In this document: positions 10,801-18,146 of the stretch, in pieces
Position numbering within the stretch: position 1 is the first letter of the stretch
How the letters are laid out: each line of letters starts with the position of its first letter
Source of the DNA: Streptomyces monomycini
GTDB taxonomy: Bacteria > Actinomycetota > Actinomycetes > Streptomycetales > Streptomycetaceae
Assembly: GCF_022271435.1 (NCBI RefSeq)
Contig: NZ_JAFIQY010000021.1
Location: forward strand, 62,001-126,000
Length of the DNA: 64,000 bases
Direction: 5' to 3'
The notes under the pieces: generated by a model
Database searches by the model: none
The model's input: the letters and a program-made list of their open reading frames with translations, nothing else
What the model was told of the DNA's origin: nothing
Position numbers and translations under genes: made by a program

Positions 10801-12717
10801 CACACCGTCACCTCCGAGCACGCCGTAGGCCGTATCCCGGACACGATGTCCTGCGCCGAAGCCGCCACCCTGCCGGTGGCCTTCCTCACCGTCCACTACT
10901 GCTTCGCCCGGCTGGCCCGCCTGGCCGCGGGAGAGACCGTACTGGTCCACGGCGGAGCGGGCGGAGTGGGCCTGGCCGCCCTGCAGTACGCCCGGCACCT
11001 CGGGGCACGTGTCATCGCCACCGCCGGGTCCGCCGCCAAGCGCGACCTGCTGCGCAGGCTCGGCGCCGAACACGTCCTGGACTCCCGCACCCTGGCCTTC
11101 GCGGACGACGTACTGCGGCTGACGGACGGGCGTGGCGTGGACGTCGTCCTCAACTCGCTCGCCGGGGAGGCGGCTGCCCGCAGCCTCGAACTGCTCACCC
11201 ACGGCGGCCGCTTCGTCGAACTGGGCAAACGTGACATCTACGAGAACCGCCCGCTGCTGATGCGTCCGTTCCGCAAGAACATCGCCTTCTACGCGGTCGA
11301 CCTCTTCGGACTGCTCCAGGACCCCCGGCTGGCGGCGGATCAGTTCGCGGAGGTCACCGCGCTCGTCCACAGCGGTGTCTGCCGGCCCCTGCCGCACAGC
11401 AGCTACCCGGCGGCCCGCGTCGACGAGGCTTTCAGGCTGCTGCAGCACTCCCGCCACGTCGGCAAGGTCGTCGTGACCTTCGGCCCGCAGGACCCCGCGC
11501 CCCGCGTCGAGCCGCGCGGCACCGTGCCCGAGCTGGATGCCACGGCCACCTATCTGGTGACCGGCGGCCTGTCCGGCTTCGGCGCGCTCACCGCCCGCCA
11601 TCTGGCCGAGCGCGGCGCCCGCCACCTCGCCTTGGTCGGACGGCGGGGCGCCGGCACGCCCGAAGCCGAAGCCCTGCTCACCGGCCTCGCCTCACGCGGC
11701 GTCCAGGTGTCGGTCCACCGCGCGGACGTCAGCGACGCCGGGGCCATGGCACGGGTCGTGGCCCAGGCCGCCGCCTCCGGACACCCGCTGCGCGGAGTCG
11801 TCCACTCGGCCATGCACCTGGCGGACGGCTCCCTGCGCGACCTGACGGTCCGGGAGTGGGAGGCCGCCCTGACCCCCAAGATGGCCGGGGCGGCGGTGCT
11901 GCACGACCTCACCCAGCACCTGGACCTGGATTTCTTCCTGGTCTACTCCTCGGTCACCGCCATGCTGGGCAACATCCGGCAGGCGAACTACGTGGCGGGC
12001 AACCTCTACCTCGAAGCCCTGGTACGGCGGCGCCGGGCGCTGGGCCTGCCGGCGACCGCGCTGGCCTGGGGCGCTCTGGGCGAGACCGGCTACGTGGCCC
12101 GCAACGACCTGACCGGCGTGATGAGCCGGGCGGGGTTCGAGCCGGTCAGCTCTCAGCAGGCCCTGCACGCCGTCGACGCCGTCCTGTCGCACCCCACGGA
12201 CGTCCTGGGGGTCGGCTGCTACAACTGGGCGCCGTTGTCCCGCGTCCTGCCCGCCTGCGTCACACCCCGCATCGTCACCCTCCTGCCGGTCCTCTCCGAG
12301 GACGCCGGACACAGCAAGGAGGAGCTGGCGCGCACCCTGGCCCGTATGCCGGTGGACGACGCCCGCGCGCTGATCGCCGGCATCGTCGCCGGACTGTTCG
12401 CCGACGTACTGCACATGTCGCCGGAACAGATCGATCATCACCGGCGGCTGGACGAGTACGGCATGGACTCGCTGATGGGCACCGAACTGCTGGTCACCGT
12501 CAGGCAGCAGTTCGACCTCGACCTGCCGCCCATGGAACTGCTCAGGTCCGAGGGCACCATCGCGGACTTCGCCCGTATCGTGCACACCCGGCTGGGGCTG
12601 GCCCGCTCCACCGGCGCGCCGTCGGGCTCCGTCCCCGAGCCCCGCACACCGGAGGAGGAGACCGCCGTCGCGCCCGGTGGCAGCACCGGGCGGGGAGCGC
12701 TGCCGTCCCCGTCCTGA
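4855..12717 (+). CDS. Highly reducing type I polyketide synthase, KS-AT-DH-cMT-ER-KR-ACP
   Basis: This 2620-residue single-module synthase starts at the ATG at 4855, preceded by GAGAGG. KS: active Cys184 in DTACSSS, with His319 (EAHGTGT) and His358 (KTNIGH). AT: Ser703 in GHSVGE; the later YAFH motif suggests malonyl-CoA. DH: His1025 in DHRVAGAVILP and Asp1186 in HPALFDGALQ. C-methyltransferase: VLEVGAGTGG near 1488. ER: VHGGAGGVG near 2030. KR: TGGLSGFG near 2237, with the Ser/Tyr pair YSS...QANYVAGN. ACP: Ser2539 in GMDSLM. All catalytic residues appear intact and there is no thioesterase or reductase release domain. This order is the one used by iterative fungal-type highly reducing synthases, so iterative production of a reduced, C-methylated chain is inferred. 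Low-complexity linkers lie at residues about 524-562 and 911-938. The product is unknown. Confidence 0.92.
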   Translation: MSVNSTKAPSPDRDIAVVGTACRLPGGITDLDSLWAALSAGADQVTEVPETRFEVARFIDPAMPRPGKSYTKAGGFLADVSGFDAAYFGISPKEAAQMDPQHRLLLELAVEACDDAGVAPAALAGTDTAVYVGVSDHSYGALQMMVPEHVNAYTMSGAASSIAANRLSHFFDLHGPSMIIDTACSSSLVALAEACRALRDGTSRTALVGGVNLLLSPQHFVGFSQASMLSPSGRCRSFSADADGYVRAEGGGMVLLKRLADALADGDRVDAVVVDCAANSDGRTPGLALPRMEAQRALLADVYARAGLTADDIAYLEAHGTGTPVGDPVEAEAIGRALGVHRTTGALPIGSVKTNIGHLEPASGMAGLLKALLVLRHGVIPASLHAGARSPHIDFDRLRLRLVDRACPAGIGERSVVGVNSFGFGGANAHAILAPGPAARAVAKSAPPAAGPLPVVVSARSAAALDEALRRAARHLSAADAETFYDLAWTMSERRGGHPLRAAVLAASPGEAAASLGQLAGTPESSESSESSETSEPPDSSDSSDSSDSSGPSGPSESSEAGRPAESTVSSDPPSPGPLQPTPPQTLPPQPPPHPTPPPARRTEAVRDGRPVFVFSGNGAQWAGMGADLLREDATFRRAFAAADAALAGELGWSVRSELERPAGRWRLARTEIAQPLMFALQVALTAMLRRQGVEPSAVLGHSVGEIAAAQTAGALSLADAARVIAARGRAQAATAGAGRMAALTLPLGQVQELLERYPQVELACVNTARDVTVAGPVAAVRDLVAYCTGRGVACVLLDLDYAFHSRAMDPVRDQLLADLAGLRPRDGTVPMVSAVTGRPVTGRELDAAYWWRNVRDTVQFAPAVTALLDEGFDVFVDIGPHPVVRPYLRRTAAASPVPVAVVPTLFRADDGAGDGGGDSRGDSDNDSDSDNDGDGVRRMRDATAHLIAAGARVDWRAHFPQPGRVARLPAYPWQRERHWNGERHTWSGDIGTYDHPLLGVRTAHCEPTWTGPVQPPLVPWLEDHRVAGAVILPASGYVEMALAAGRRVLDAACEVENLELTRPVVVPWDDPGQVRLELTWSPEDGVVGIAAGDGRAGRARRHARGRVRQLFGRPHPGLDVAAVRARCPRHISAARHYAAMTAAGIDYGPSFQVLRDLWAGDGEVLARYRLTADAAGYEVHPALFDGALQAGLPLIEQAVGQQRDAYLPVGFGAVRVWRTPASEGLVHVRRRSRTVTELCWDILVTAPDGTVHAQLEGCRLRRFDGMRSVPPSYQRTVMRAAPYEDQAVAPSPLPPTADLLAGAQHRLGPPDPADRVTVTGHELKQVFARGAAETIAGLLPDPAAAFTVDDLVAGGMLGRHRRQARLLLGLLERQQRAVRLDGERWRLAAADGPAAERPHPLDGSSTMDGGSPVGPAVTLLNNLCARHGRDLLRGEAELLENILDDGVSAAYEQVYDIEFPLRRHNRVLQAVVSQLVDRWPADRPLRVLEVGAGTGGVTAAVLPVLPPDRTRYVFTDVSPQFLTPAQKRFARHDFVGYRTFDLDQELAGQGLTEGGFDLVIAGNALHTATEVAPALRRVARLLGPGGRLLALESHDMDLLAPLFGSLSSFWNVTDPGLRGVSPLLSAEAWLRLLPSCGFSDATPADPIADAPDEGFSVFIGTAGTAPAAPPAAPTADPGTAWTVVAEDTGRGGLGAAVADALSAAGAPSVQRRTAADLLGDGDRWLPVPHGDVAVVVVLETPEPRTGLDGGARDAVQHTVLRAGVLSTAARALDALSPDRERALWLVSRPSGALPAPEQPSCPLDAAAWGIARTVSNEHPDLVVKRLSLQRTGDITADAQRVARELLTPSDETEVALTSAGRFVPRLTELPSPTGPGPGDGFRAYTLDARDPGLSYRLTWQETTPADAGPGQVAVAVRAAALNYRDVMQATGLLPAEAEEITGGQAGLGLECSGVVTAVGDGVTALGVGDRVFALAPDALSTHTVTSEHAVGRIPDTMSCAEAATLPVAFLTVHYCFARLARLAAGETVLVHGGAGGVGLAALQYARHLGARVIATAGSAAKRDLLRRLGAEHVLDSRTLAFADDVLRLTDGRGVDVVLNSLAGEAAARSLELLTHGGRFVELGKRDIYENRPLLMRPFRKNIAFYAVDLFGLLQDPRLAADQFAEVTALVHSGVCRPLPHSSYPAARVDEAFRLLQHSRHVGKVVVTFGPQDPAPRVEPRGTVPELDATATYLVTGGLSGFGALTARHLAERGARHLALVGRRGAGTPEAEALLTGLASRGVQVSVHRADVSDAGAMARVVAQAAASGHPLRGVVHSAMHLADGSLRDLTVREWEAALTPKMAGAAVLHDLTQHLDLDFFLVYSSVTAMLGNIRQANYVAGNLYLEALVRRRRALGLPATALAWGALGETGYVARNDLTGVMSRAGFEPVSSQQALHAVDAVLSHPTDVLGVGCYNWAPLSRVLPACVTPRIVTLLPVLSEDAGHSKEELARTLARMPVDDARALIAGIVAGLFADVLHMSPEQIDHHRRLDEYGMDSLMGTELLVTVRQQFDLDLPPMELLRSEGTIADFARIVHTRLGLARSTGAPSGSVPEPRTPEEETAVAPGGSTGRGALPSPS
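6421..6540 (+). repeat. In-frame Ser/Glu/Asp microsatellite in the PKS KS-AT linker
   Basis: Imperfect 9-bp units of the GAGTCCTCT / GACTCCTCT type repeat about a dozen times. They encode an ESS/DSS-rich stretch followed by a Pro-rich run (about 6560-6660) before the AT domain. Every unit is a multiple of three, so gain or loss would keep the frame. Confidence 0.85.
7585..7668 (+). repeat. Asp/Ser/Asn/Gly low-complexity linker after the PKS AT domain
   Basis: GACAGCGACAAC-like units encode a D/S/N/G-rich stretch at PKS residues about 911-938, between the AT catalytic core and the post-AT segment. It is independent of the KS-AT linker repeat but similar in kind. Confidence 0.75.
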
Positions 12718-12862
12718 TGGTGGGGGAGAGGACGGTACGCGCCGAACGGCATGTTCACGCCAATCTGTCGGCGGTGGTGCGGACATGGCCGGGCGACGGC
12801 GCCCGCGCGGGCATACGCGGAACAGCGGCTCGGCCGCGGACACCGACACGGAAGGCGGCACG

Positions 12863-13588
12863 ATGCCGATGACGCCGGACTCCCCAGCGGCAGTGATCTT
12901 CGACCTGGACGGCACCCTGGTCGACAGCGGGCGCGCGTACCTCGCGGCGGAGCAACAGGCCCTCGCCCACTTCGGGTACCACCACTTCACCGCCGCCGAC
13001 CACGCGGAGTTCGTCGGGGTGGGCATGCGGGAGATGTGGCAGCGCGTCGTGGCGACGCGCCCGGTGGCGGCCGGAGCCGACGAGTTGCTGGAGCTGGGCA
13101 ACCGGCTCTACCTCGCAGGGATACGGCGCTCGGTGCCGCTGCACCGGGGGGCGGTGCACCTGGCCGAACTGCTGCACGAAGCCGGTGTGCCGCTGGCGGT
13201 GGCGTCGGGCTCCTCCCGCCAGGTGATCGGCGCGGCGCTGGCGTCCGGCCGCCTGGACCGGCTCTTCACCGTGTGCGTCTCGGCCGAGGACGTCCCCAGG
13301 GGGAAGCCGGATCCGGCCGTCTTCCTGGAGGCCGCACGGCAGCTTTCGGTTCCGGCGGAAGCGTGTGTGGTCGTGGAAGACGCCGCCACGGGGGTCCTCG
13401 CGGCGCTGCGGGCCGGCATGCGCTGCGTCGCGGTCACCCGCGAGGCCGCCCGCGGGTGTCCGCGTGCCGTCCGTTCGGGGCGGCTGCTGATCGCTGAACA
13501 CACGGATTTCGACGCGCACGACGTCGTACGCCGGATCGGCGCGGCGGGAAATGTGGCGCCGCCGCGCACCACAAAGGCGCCGGGGTGA
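12863..13588 (+). CDS. HAD-superfamily phosphatase (subfamily IA)
   Basis: The 241-residue protein has the HAD nucleophile motif FDLDGTLVDS near residue 13, a motif II Ser/Thr in VASGSSRQV, a motif III Lys in PRGKPDPAVF and acidic motif IV in VVEDAATGV. It resembles beta-phosphoglucomutase/phosphoglycolate-phosphatase-like hydrolases. The ATG start is preceded by GGAAGGCGG. It lies 145 bp downstream of the PKS on the same strand and overlaps or abuts the following LysE gene, so co-transcription is likely. Its substrate cannot be told from sequence; removal of a phosphate during tailoring or resistance is a guess. Confidence 0.8.
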   Translation: MPMTPDSPAAVIFDLDGTLVDSGRAYLAAEQQALAHFGYHHFTAADHAEFVGVGMREMWQRVVATRPVAAGADELLELGNRLYLAGIRRSVPLHRGAVHLAELLHEAGVPLAVASGSSRQVIGAALASGRLDRLFTVCVSAEDVPRGKPDPAVFLEAARQLSVPAEACVVVEDAATGVLAALRAGMRCVAVTREAARGCPRAVRSGRLLIAEHTDFDAHDVVRRIGAAGNVAPPRTTKAPG

Positions 13589-13620
13589 GAGACGCGAGAA
13601 GGCGCGGGTATACGTCCTCC

Positions 13621-14295
13621 ATGTTTTCCGATGTGTCCTGGGCGGCATTCTTTCCCTCCGCGTTGCTGCTGGCCGCGACGCCCGGAGCCAATCAGCTGTT
13701 GGCCCTGCGCAACGGCGTCCGGCACGGGTTACGTCCGGCGCTCGGCGCCTCGCTCGGCCGGTTCACCGCGTTCACCCTGATGGTGATCGCCGTGGCCGCC
13801 GGGCTGGGCGCCGTCCTGACCAGGTCGGCGGTGGCTTTCAACGTCGTCAAGTGGTGCGGGGTGGCCTACCTGCTGTGGCTGGGGCTGCAGACCCTGCGTA
13901 CGGCGCTGCGCGCGAAGAACCACCCGGAAACCGAGCCGGGCGACGACGAACCGAAAGGCCCCGAAGAGGAACAGGAAGCGCCCCGTAAGGCGCCGGGATG
14001 GCGGCTGGCACGGCAGGAGTTCATCGTGGCGGTGACGAATCCCAAAGCGCTGATCCTGTTCGCCGTTTTCCTGCCGCAGTTCCTGTCCCGCGACGCCCAC
14101 CGGGTCACCGCGCCGTTGCTGGCCCTGGGCCTCGCCTATATCGCGGTGGAATTCTGCTGCGCCTGGGGATATGCCGCCCTCGGGGGCCGGCTGAAGAAGG
14201 CGGGGATCGGCAGCGGCACCCGGCGGCGCCTGGACGTGGTCACCGCCTTCGCGATGTGGGGCCTGGCGGGGTGGCTGGCGACGGAGAACCGGTGA
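13621..14295 (+). CDS. LysE/RhtB-family exporter
   Basis: The 224-residue protein is predicted to be polytopic in the inner membrane. The N-terminal TPGANQLLALRNG motif matches the LysE/RhtB signature. Hydrophobic helices are separated by an acidic cytosolic loop (about residues 105-130) rich in Glu, Asp and Pro. An upstream GTG at 13585 overlaps the stop of the HAD gene (GTGA) and is an alternative start adding 12 residues; the ATG at 13621 matches family N-termini better. The family exports amino acids and similar small zwitterions, so it may export the locus product or relieve a toxic intermediate. Confidence 0.8.
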   Translation: MFSDVSWAAFFPSALLLAATPGANQLLALRNGVRHGLRPALGASLGRFTAFTLMVIAVAAGLGAVLTRSAVAFNVVKWCGVAYLLWLGLQTLRTALRAKNHPETEPGDDEPKGPEEEQEAPRKAPGWRLARQEFIVAVTNPKALILFAVFLPQFLSRDAHRVTAPLLALGLAYIAVEFCCAWGYAALGGRLKKAGIGSGTRRRLDVVTAFAMWGLAGWLATENR

Positions 14296-14319
14296 GCGGC
14301 CCGCCTGCGCGGGCCGCTC
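14294..14319. terminator. Bidirectional terminator hairpin between convergent operons
   Basis: A perfect 11-bp stem (GAGCGGCCCGC / GCGGGCCGCTC) with a CTGC loop lies just after the LysE stop codon and before the converging minus-strand gene. There is no long T tract, as usual for Streptomyces terminators. Confidence 0.75.
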
Positions 14320-14331
14320 GAACGGCAGAGG

Positions 14332-15330
14332 TCAGCCGCGCGCCGCGGAACGGCGTGCGAGCGGCCGGATCGGTATGTCCTCGCGGCGGCAGTAGGACGC
14401 CGGGCGGCGGACGGCGCGCCGCAGCGCGTTCCAGTTGTTCAGGGTGCGGACCAGCCCGTCGTCCGGGGCGCTGTGCCAGAACCGGTTCTCGTCCTGGTCA
14501 CCGAGGAGCGGGCAGAACAGCGAGACGGCGAGCGTGATGCGACGGCCGCGGGTGACGGGGGTGACGGCGTGGTAGACCCTGCTGCCCCGGGTGAACATCG
14601 TGTCGCCGACGTGCTGGAACGGCGCGATGTGCACATCGGGGTGCCGGGGCCCCTGATCCGTGATCTCCTCCCGCCGGGCCTCGAAGTCCCGCGGGTGCCC
14701 GCGGTAGTAGATGTAGTCCCCGCCCTGGTGCTCCGCATGGTCGGAGAGGGTCATGGTGAACACGTAGTTCATGCCGTCCAGGTGCCACTTGGCCACCAGC
14801 GGCGCACGCGAGGCGTCGGCGGCCGCCTCGTAGTAGTTGATCTGCACGCCGGCGTCGCGCAGCGGGTGCGGGATCAGCGGCACCCCGACCAGCCGCGAGA
14901 CGGTGTCCAGGTAGACCGGGTCGCGGACCATGGCGTGCACGAACGGGGACAGGGCCTCGACCCCGCGGAGCCGCCGGGAGACGACGTAGTCGTTGTGGAC
15001 GGCGCTGGCTTCGAGGTTCTGGCAGATGCCGCGCAGTGCCGCCGCGCCGTCCGGCGTCAGCAGCCGTACGGGGCCGGTCATGGCCAGGTCGTCGGCCAGG
15101 TCCGCGCGGCCGTGCAGCTCGCTCTCCCCGTAGCCGAAGGAGGCCATCCGGGCCGCGACGGGCGGCCGTTCCGCCGCGGGAGCGACATAGGACGAATGCC
15201 AGGCGGGTTCGCTCGCGGCCCGGTACGGAGCCGCGATGCGGGACCCCGTGTGCAGGGACCTGCGGAGCCGGTCCAGGCCGGTGGTGATCGTCGCGACGCG
15301 TGTCTCTTCGGTGGCGAGTGTGGTCGTCAC
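14332..15330 (-). CDS. Fe(II)/2-oxoglutarate-type oxygenase (first of a pair)
   Basis: This is a 332-residue protein. The GTG at 15328-15330 is chosen because GAGGAGGAGCA precedes it directly; an ATG 66 bp upstream lacks such a site. The metal facial triad is visible as HxD in KWHLDGMNYV and a distal His in SRVYHAVTPV. An Arg nine residues later (GRRITLAVS) could bind 2-oxoglutarate. Family members hydroxylate, desaturate or cyclise small molecules. It is the last gene of a three-gene operon with the oxygenase at 15350 and the methyltransferase at 16119; the neighbouring oxygenase has the same HxD...H...R layout, so the pair is probably an old duplication. The substrate is unknown; PKS product tailoring is inferred from location. 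Confidence 0.75.
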   Translation of the reverse strand: MTTTLATEETRVATITTGLDRLRRSLHTGSRIAAPYRAASEPAWHSSYVAPAAERPPVAARMASFGYGESELHGRADLADDLAMTGPVRLLTPDGAAALRGICQNLEASAVHNDYVVSRRLRGVEALSPFVHAMVRDPVYLDTVSRLVGVPLIPHPLRDAGVQINYYEAAADASRAPLVAKWHLDGMNYVFTMTLSDHAEHQGGDYIYYRGHPRDFEARREEITDQGPRHPDVHIAPFQHVGDTMFTRGSRVYHAVTPVTRGRRITLAVSLFCPLLGDQDENRFWHSAPDDGLVRTLNNWNALRRAVRRPASYCRREDIPIRPLARRSAARG

Positions 15331-15349
15331 TGCTCCTCCTCGGTGTACG

Positions 15350-16117
15350 TCAGCGGGCGGCGGCACGGAAACGCGCTGCCTGATGTTCCTGGTCACGCAC
15401 CCATTCGTCGTGCACGGCCGGCAGCGGGTCGTCGAGCAGGAGCCGGGCCAGGCTGTTGCCGTCCTTCCACGGCTCGGCGGCCGAACGCATCACCAGCACC
15501 AACGTGATCCGCTCCCCGTCGTGGAGGGGCTGGGCGGTGTGCAGGAGCCGCCGTCCTTGCATGAGCACCGCGTGCCCGGTGCGCTGCGGCACGGCGGCGT
15601 GCTCGTCGGCAGCCAACCGCCGCCCCTGTTCCAGCAGCTGCCGACCGCGCTCCGGGCTCCCCTGGAAGATCAGTGTCGAGCCGCCCCGGTCCGTGCCGGC
15701 GGTGTGCAGCGGGATCAGCTCCACCACGGCGGCCCCGTCCGTGTGGTGGGCGATGGGCACCTCGCCCGGCCGGTAGAAGTTGATGTGCGAGGCGGCCCGG
15801 GTGATCGGGTACGGCTCCAGTTCCGTACCGGCCAGTTCGCTCAGCGCGCGTAACCGGTCCTGGTCGTGCATCAGCGTCTTGACCGCCGGAATGGCCTCGT
15901 GAGCGGCGCGCAGATGGCGCAGTCCCAGATAGCGGTCGGCGCTCTGGGCCTCCCATTCGGTACGGGCCAGCGCGCGGGCCTCGTCGAGGACGGTGGCGAG
16001 CAGCTCCTCCGGATAGCCGTGTTCGTAGCGGGCGTACCCGAGGTCGCACACGGCGTCGACGTCGTACGCATGGCCGGTGATGCTGCTCAGCTCGCGGCGT
16101 TCGAGCAGGCGGTGCAT
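15350..16117 (-). CDS. Fe(II)/2-oxoglutarate-type oxygenase (second of a pair)
   Basis: This 255-residue protein starts one base after the stop of the upstream methyltransferase (TGACATG), so translation is coupled. A double-stranded beta-helix core is suggested by HINFYRPGEV, the HxD motif in IAHHTDGAAV, and the distal His and Arg in RLLHTAQPLHDGERITLVL. The same motif order and spacing occur in the next gene (14332-15330). Nothing seen in the sequence defines a substrate. The pair may act sequentially, or as a heteromer if only one is fully competent, but both keep the metal-binding residues. Confidence 0.72.
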   Translation of the reverse strand: MHRLLERRELSSITGHAYDVDAVCDLGYARYEHGYPEELLATVLDEARALARTEWEAQSADRYLGLRHLRAAHEAIPAVKTLMHDQDRLRALSELAGTELEPYPITRAASHINFYRPGEVPIAHHTDGAAVVELIPLHTAGTDRGGSTLIFQGSPERGRQLLEQGRRLAADEHAAVPQRTGHAVLMQGRRLLHTAQPLHDGERITLVLVMRSAAEPWKDGNSLARLLLDDPLPAVHDEWVRDQEHQAARFRAAAR

Positions 16118-16118
16118 G

Positions 16119-17195
16119 TCACGTCCTCTCGCTCACGGTGATCACTGCGGTCAGTGAGTGCCCGACGCCCAGGCCGCAGGCCAGCCGGTGCTCGACGGCC
16201 CGCAGCCCGCGCGCGAGCATCGGCCCGGCGACGTCGGGCGGCAGGTGTCTCGTGGGGTCCTGCGACGCGGCCGCGTCCAGGACGGCGTTCCACTGGGAAC
16301 GGAACCGGCCGAAGAACGCACGCACCGCCTCGGGCGAGTCGTCCGGCACCCGCGGTGCGCGCAACTGCTCCAGAGGCACCATGCTGCCCGACTCCAGCCG
16401 GTTGATCAGCGAGCGGTAGGGCGGCAGCTCGGGGTTGAAGTGGCCGGTGGCGGTGTGGCGGCCGACCATGATGGAACGGTCGAAGAGCTGACGGCGCTGG
16501 ACGCGGCAGCCCGCGTCCGCCGCCGCGGCGCTGATGCAGGCGTTGAGGTGGTGGGCGTCCCAGAAGGTCATGGGAACGTCCTGGGTCTGCTGGTCGCTCT
16601 GGAAGAAGCTCATCCGGTACGGCCAGCGGGTACGGCCCCACTGGGGCAGCCACTCCAGGGAGTGACGGCCGAGCACGTCGATGACCGCCACGGACCGGGT
16701 GCGGTGGCGCCGTACGATGTCGAACAGCCGGGTCAGGGTGGCTCGCAGCTCGTCCTCGGTCAGGTGCGAGTACGGCACGCCGCAGGACAGATAGAGGTCG
16801 AACGGCGTCTCGGGCAGATCCGTACGGACGTCGCCGTGCCAGAACTCGGCGTCGTCCTCCTCGTGATGCGTACGGGCCGCCAGGCTCAGCAGCCCCTCGT
16901 CGAGGTCGAGTCCACGGTAGGTCAGGCGGGGCAGGCCGGACAGGTTGCGGGTCGCGCTCAGGGCCCGGAGCAGGTGCAGTCCCTCACCCGCGCCGCACCC
17001 GATGTCCATCACACTCAGGTCCTGCCGCTGCGGCACCTCGGCGAGCGCCGCCTGGAGGATGGCGAAGGTGACCGGCTCCTCCCAGAGCTTCTTGACGGGA
17101 TCGCGACGGTGCGGCGAGGTGTAGTGGTCGACGCCAGGGGCGTACAGGCCGTTGTCGGTGGACTCGTGCTTCGGTGACGCAACACTGCTGTGCAT
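16119..17195 (-). CDS. SAM-dependent methyltransferase
   Basis: The 358-residue protein begins at the ATG at 17193-17195 with AAGGGAGA upstream. The class I Rossmann motif I is VMDIGCGAGEGLHLL near residue 75. An acidic residue after strand 2 (YRGLDLDEG) and the post-II segment HGDVRTDLPETPFDLYLSCG fit SAM binding. The C-terminal about 120 residues (after SIMVGRHTATG) lie outside the core fold and may bind substrate. It heads the operon with two Fe/2OG-type oxygenases. The methyl acceptor (O, N or C) cannot be deduced. Confidence 0.8.
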   Translation of the reverse strand: MHSSVASPKHESTDNGLYAPGVDHYTSPHRRDPVKKLWEEPVTFAILQAALAEVPQRQDLSVMDIGCGAGEGLHLLRALSATRNLSGLPRLTYRGLDLDEGLLSLAARTHHEEDDAEFWHGDVRTDLPETPFDLYLSCGVPYSHLTEDELRATLTRLFDIVRRHRTRSVAVIDVLGRHSLEWLPQWGRTRWPYRMSFFQSDQQTQDVPMTFWDAHHLNACISAAAADAGCRVQRRQLFDRSIMVGRHTATGHFNPELPPYRSLINRLESGSMVPLEQLRAPRVPDDSPEAVRAFFGRFRSQWNAVLDAAASQDPTRHLPPDVAGPMLARGLRAVEHRLACGLGVGHSLTAVITVSERT

Positions 17196-17515
17196 GAGTC
17201 TCCCTTGCTGCTTGCGGTGTGCAGTTGCACGTGCCACCGACCCATGAACGTAAGCATCGCAAGAGAGCGAACCAGCCACTTCAGCACCAACCGGCCCTTG
17301 AGACGGCGCAGGTCGTCTGTTCCCCCGAGGGGCGGCGAGGTACTTGAAGATGACGCGATCCGTCTGCTGCCGTCCGTCCGTCGCCCAACGCACCCTGTGA
17401 GCACAATCGTTGAGGCCGCCGAACGCCGCAGTCCCGCTCAGTCGCCCACGAAGACGGCCTCGCCTCCCGGCAGGGCGAGCGGCTCCCCGAAACGGTCAGG
17501 GCCGGGGGCCGGCGT
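17196..17515. other. Intergenic region upstream of the methyltransferase operon
   Basis: About 320 bp hold the presumed promoter of the minus-strand tailoring operon and the 3' flank of the toxin gene. A short CTCGCC/GGCGAG stem near 17459-17483 could terminate the toxin transcript. No further gene is supported. Confidence 0.4.
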
Positions 17516-17887
17516 TCAGATGCGCCAGGTGCGGATCCGGTCGGCCGCGTCGTAGCTGTCGGCATGACCGGCGTCGACCTCCCGGGCGAGGTCGATCAGC
17601 GCGCCATACGGCGGGTCGATGCCCTCGCCCGCGGCGTCCATGTACGCCACGGCGACGGCGGCACCGTACAGGGCATTGCGGGCCGGCAGGGGGCGCAGCC
17701 GGATGATGGCATGCATGAGGGCGGCCGCACGCCAGGCATTGTCGGCGACGGCGCCGATCTGCGGCGTGTTGACGCGGTGGCGGGCGACAGCAGCCACCAG
17801 GCCGGAGAAGTCGTGGACCGAGGGGTGCTTGGGCAGCACCTCCGCCTGCCGCTCCAGCAGCCAACGGATGTCGATGTGCAACCCCAC
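17516..17887 (-). CDS. Fic/Doc-like toxin of a toxin-antitoxin pair
   Basis: The 123-residue protein resembles small actinobacterial proteins annotated as fic-family toxin components. It has HDFSGLVAAVARHRVN near the start and a central helix LRPLPARNALYGAAVAVAY where Fic/Doc proteins carry their active-site loop. The canonical HPFxxGNGR is not conserved, so AMP- or phospho-transfer activity is uncertain. The GTG start lies one base after the stop of the antitoxin gene (TGAGGTG); a TTG two codons later is an alternative. The antitoxin-first, tightly coupled arrangement is typical of type II modules. Confidence 0.6.
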   Translation of the reverse strand: MGLHIDIRWLLERQAEVLPKHPSVHDFSGLVAAVARHRVNTPQIGAVADNAWRAAALMHAIIRLRPLPARNALYGAAVAVAYMDAAGEGIDPPYGALIDLAREVDAGHADSYDAADRIRTWRI

Positions 17888-17888
17888 C

Positions 17889-18146
17889 TCAGGCCGCCTG
17901 TCCCGGAACGCCGGCGGCATCCGGGCGAGCGGGAGCGTCGCCGGGGAACGCGGCGTCGAAGGCGTCGGCGGCCCGGGCGACGAACTGCCGGAAGGCCTCC
18001 GCGGCGCCTTCCAGACGCGGGTCACGGACCGAGTGGCGCGCGGCCTCGGCGATCAGCGTGGTCACCGTGGTGCCCTTGGCCTCGGCCTGCTCCCGCACCT
18101 GGGCACGCAGTTCCTCAGGGACCCGGACGGTCACTGGCTTCGACAT
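17889..18146 (-). CDS. Ribbon-helix-helix antitoxin
   Basis: The 85-residue protein starts with MSKPVTVRVPEELRAQVRE, a classic RHH beta-strand plus first helix, followed by GTTVTTLIAEAARHSV. The C-terminal half is Ala/Asp-rich and probably wraps the toxin. In this family the N-terminus binds the operon promoter and represses it when complexed with toxin. It precedes the toxin gene with a one-base gap. Confidence 0.7.
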   Translation of the reverse strand: MSKPVTVRVPEELRAQVREQAEAKGTTVTTLIAEAARHSVRDPRLEGAAEAFRQFVARAADAFDAAFPGDAPARPDAAGVPGQAA

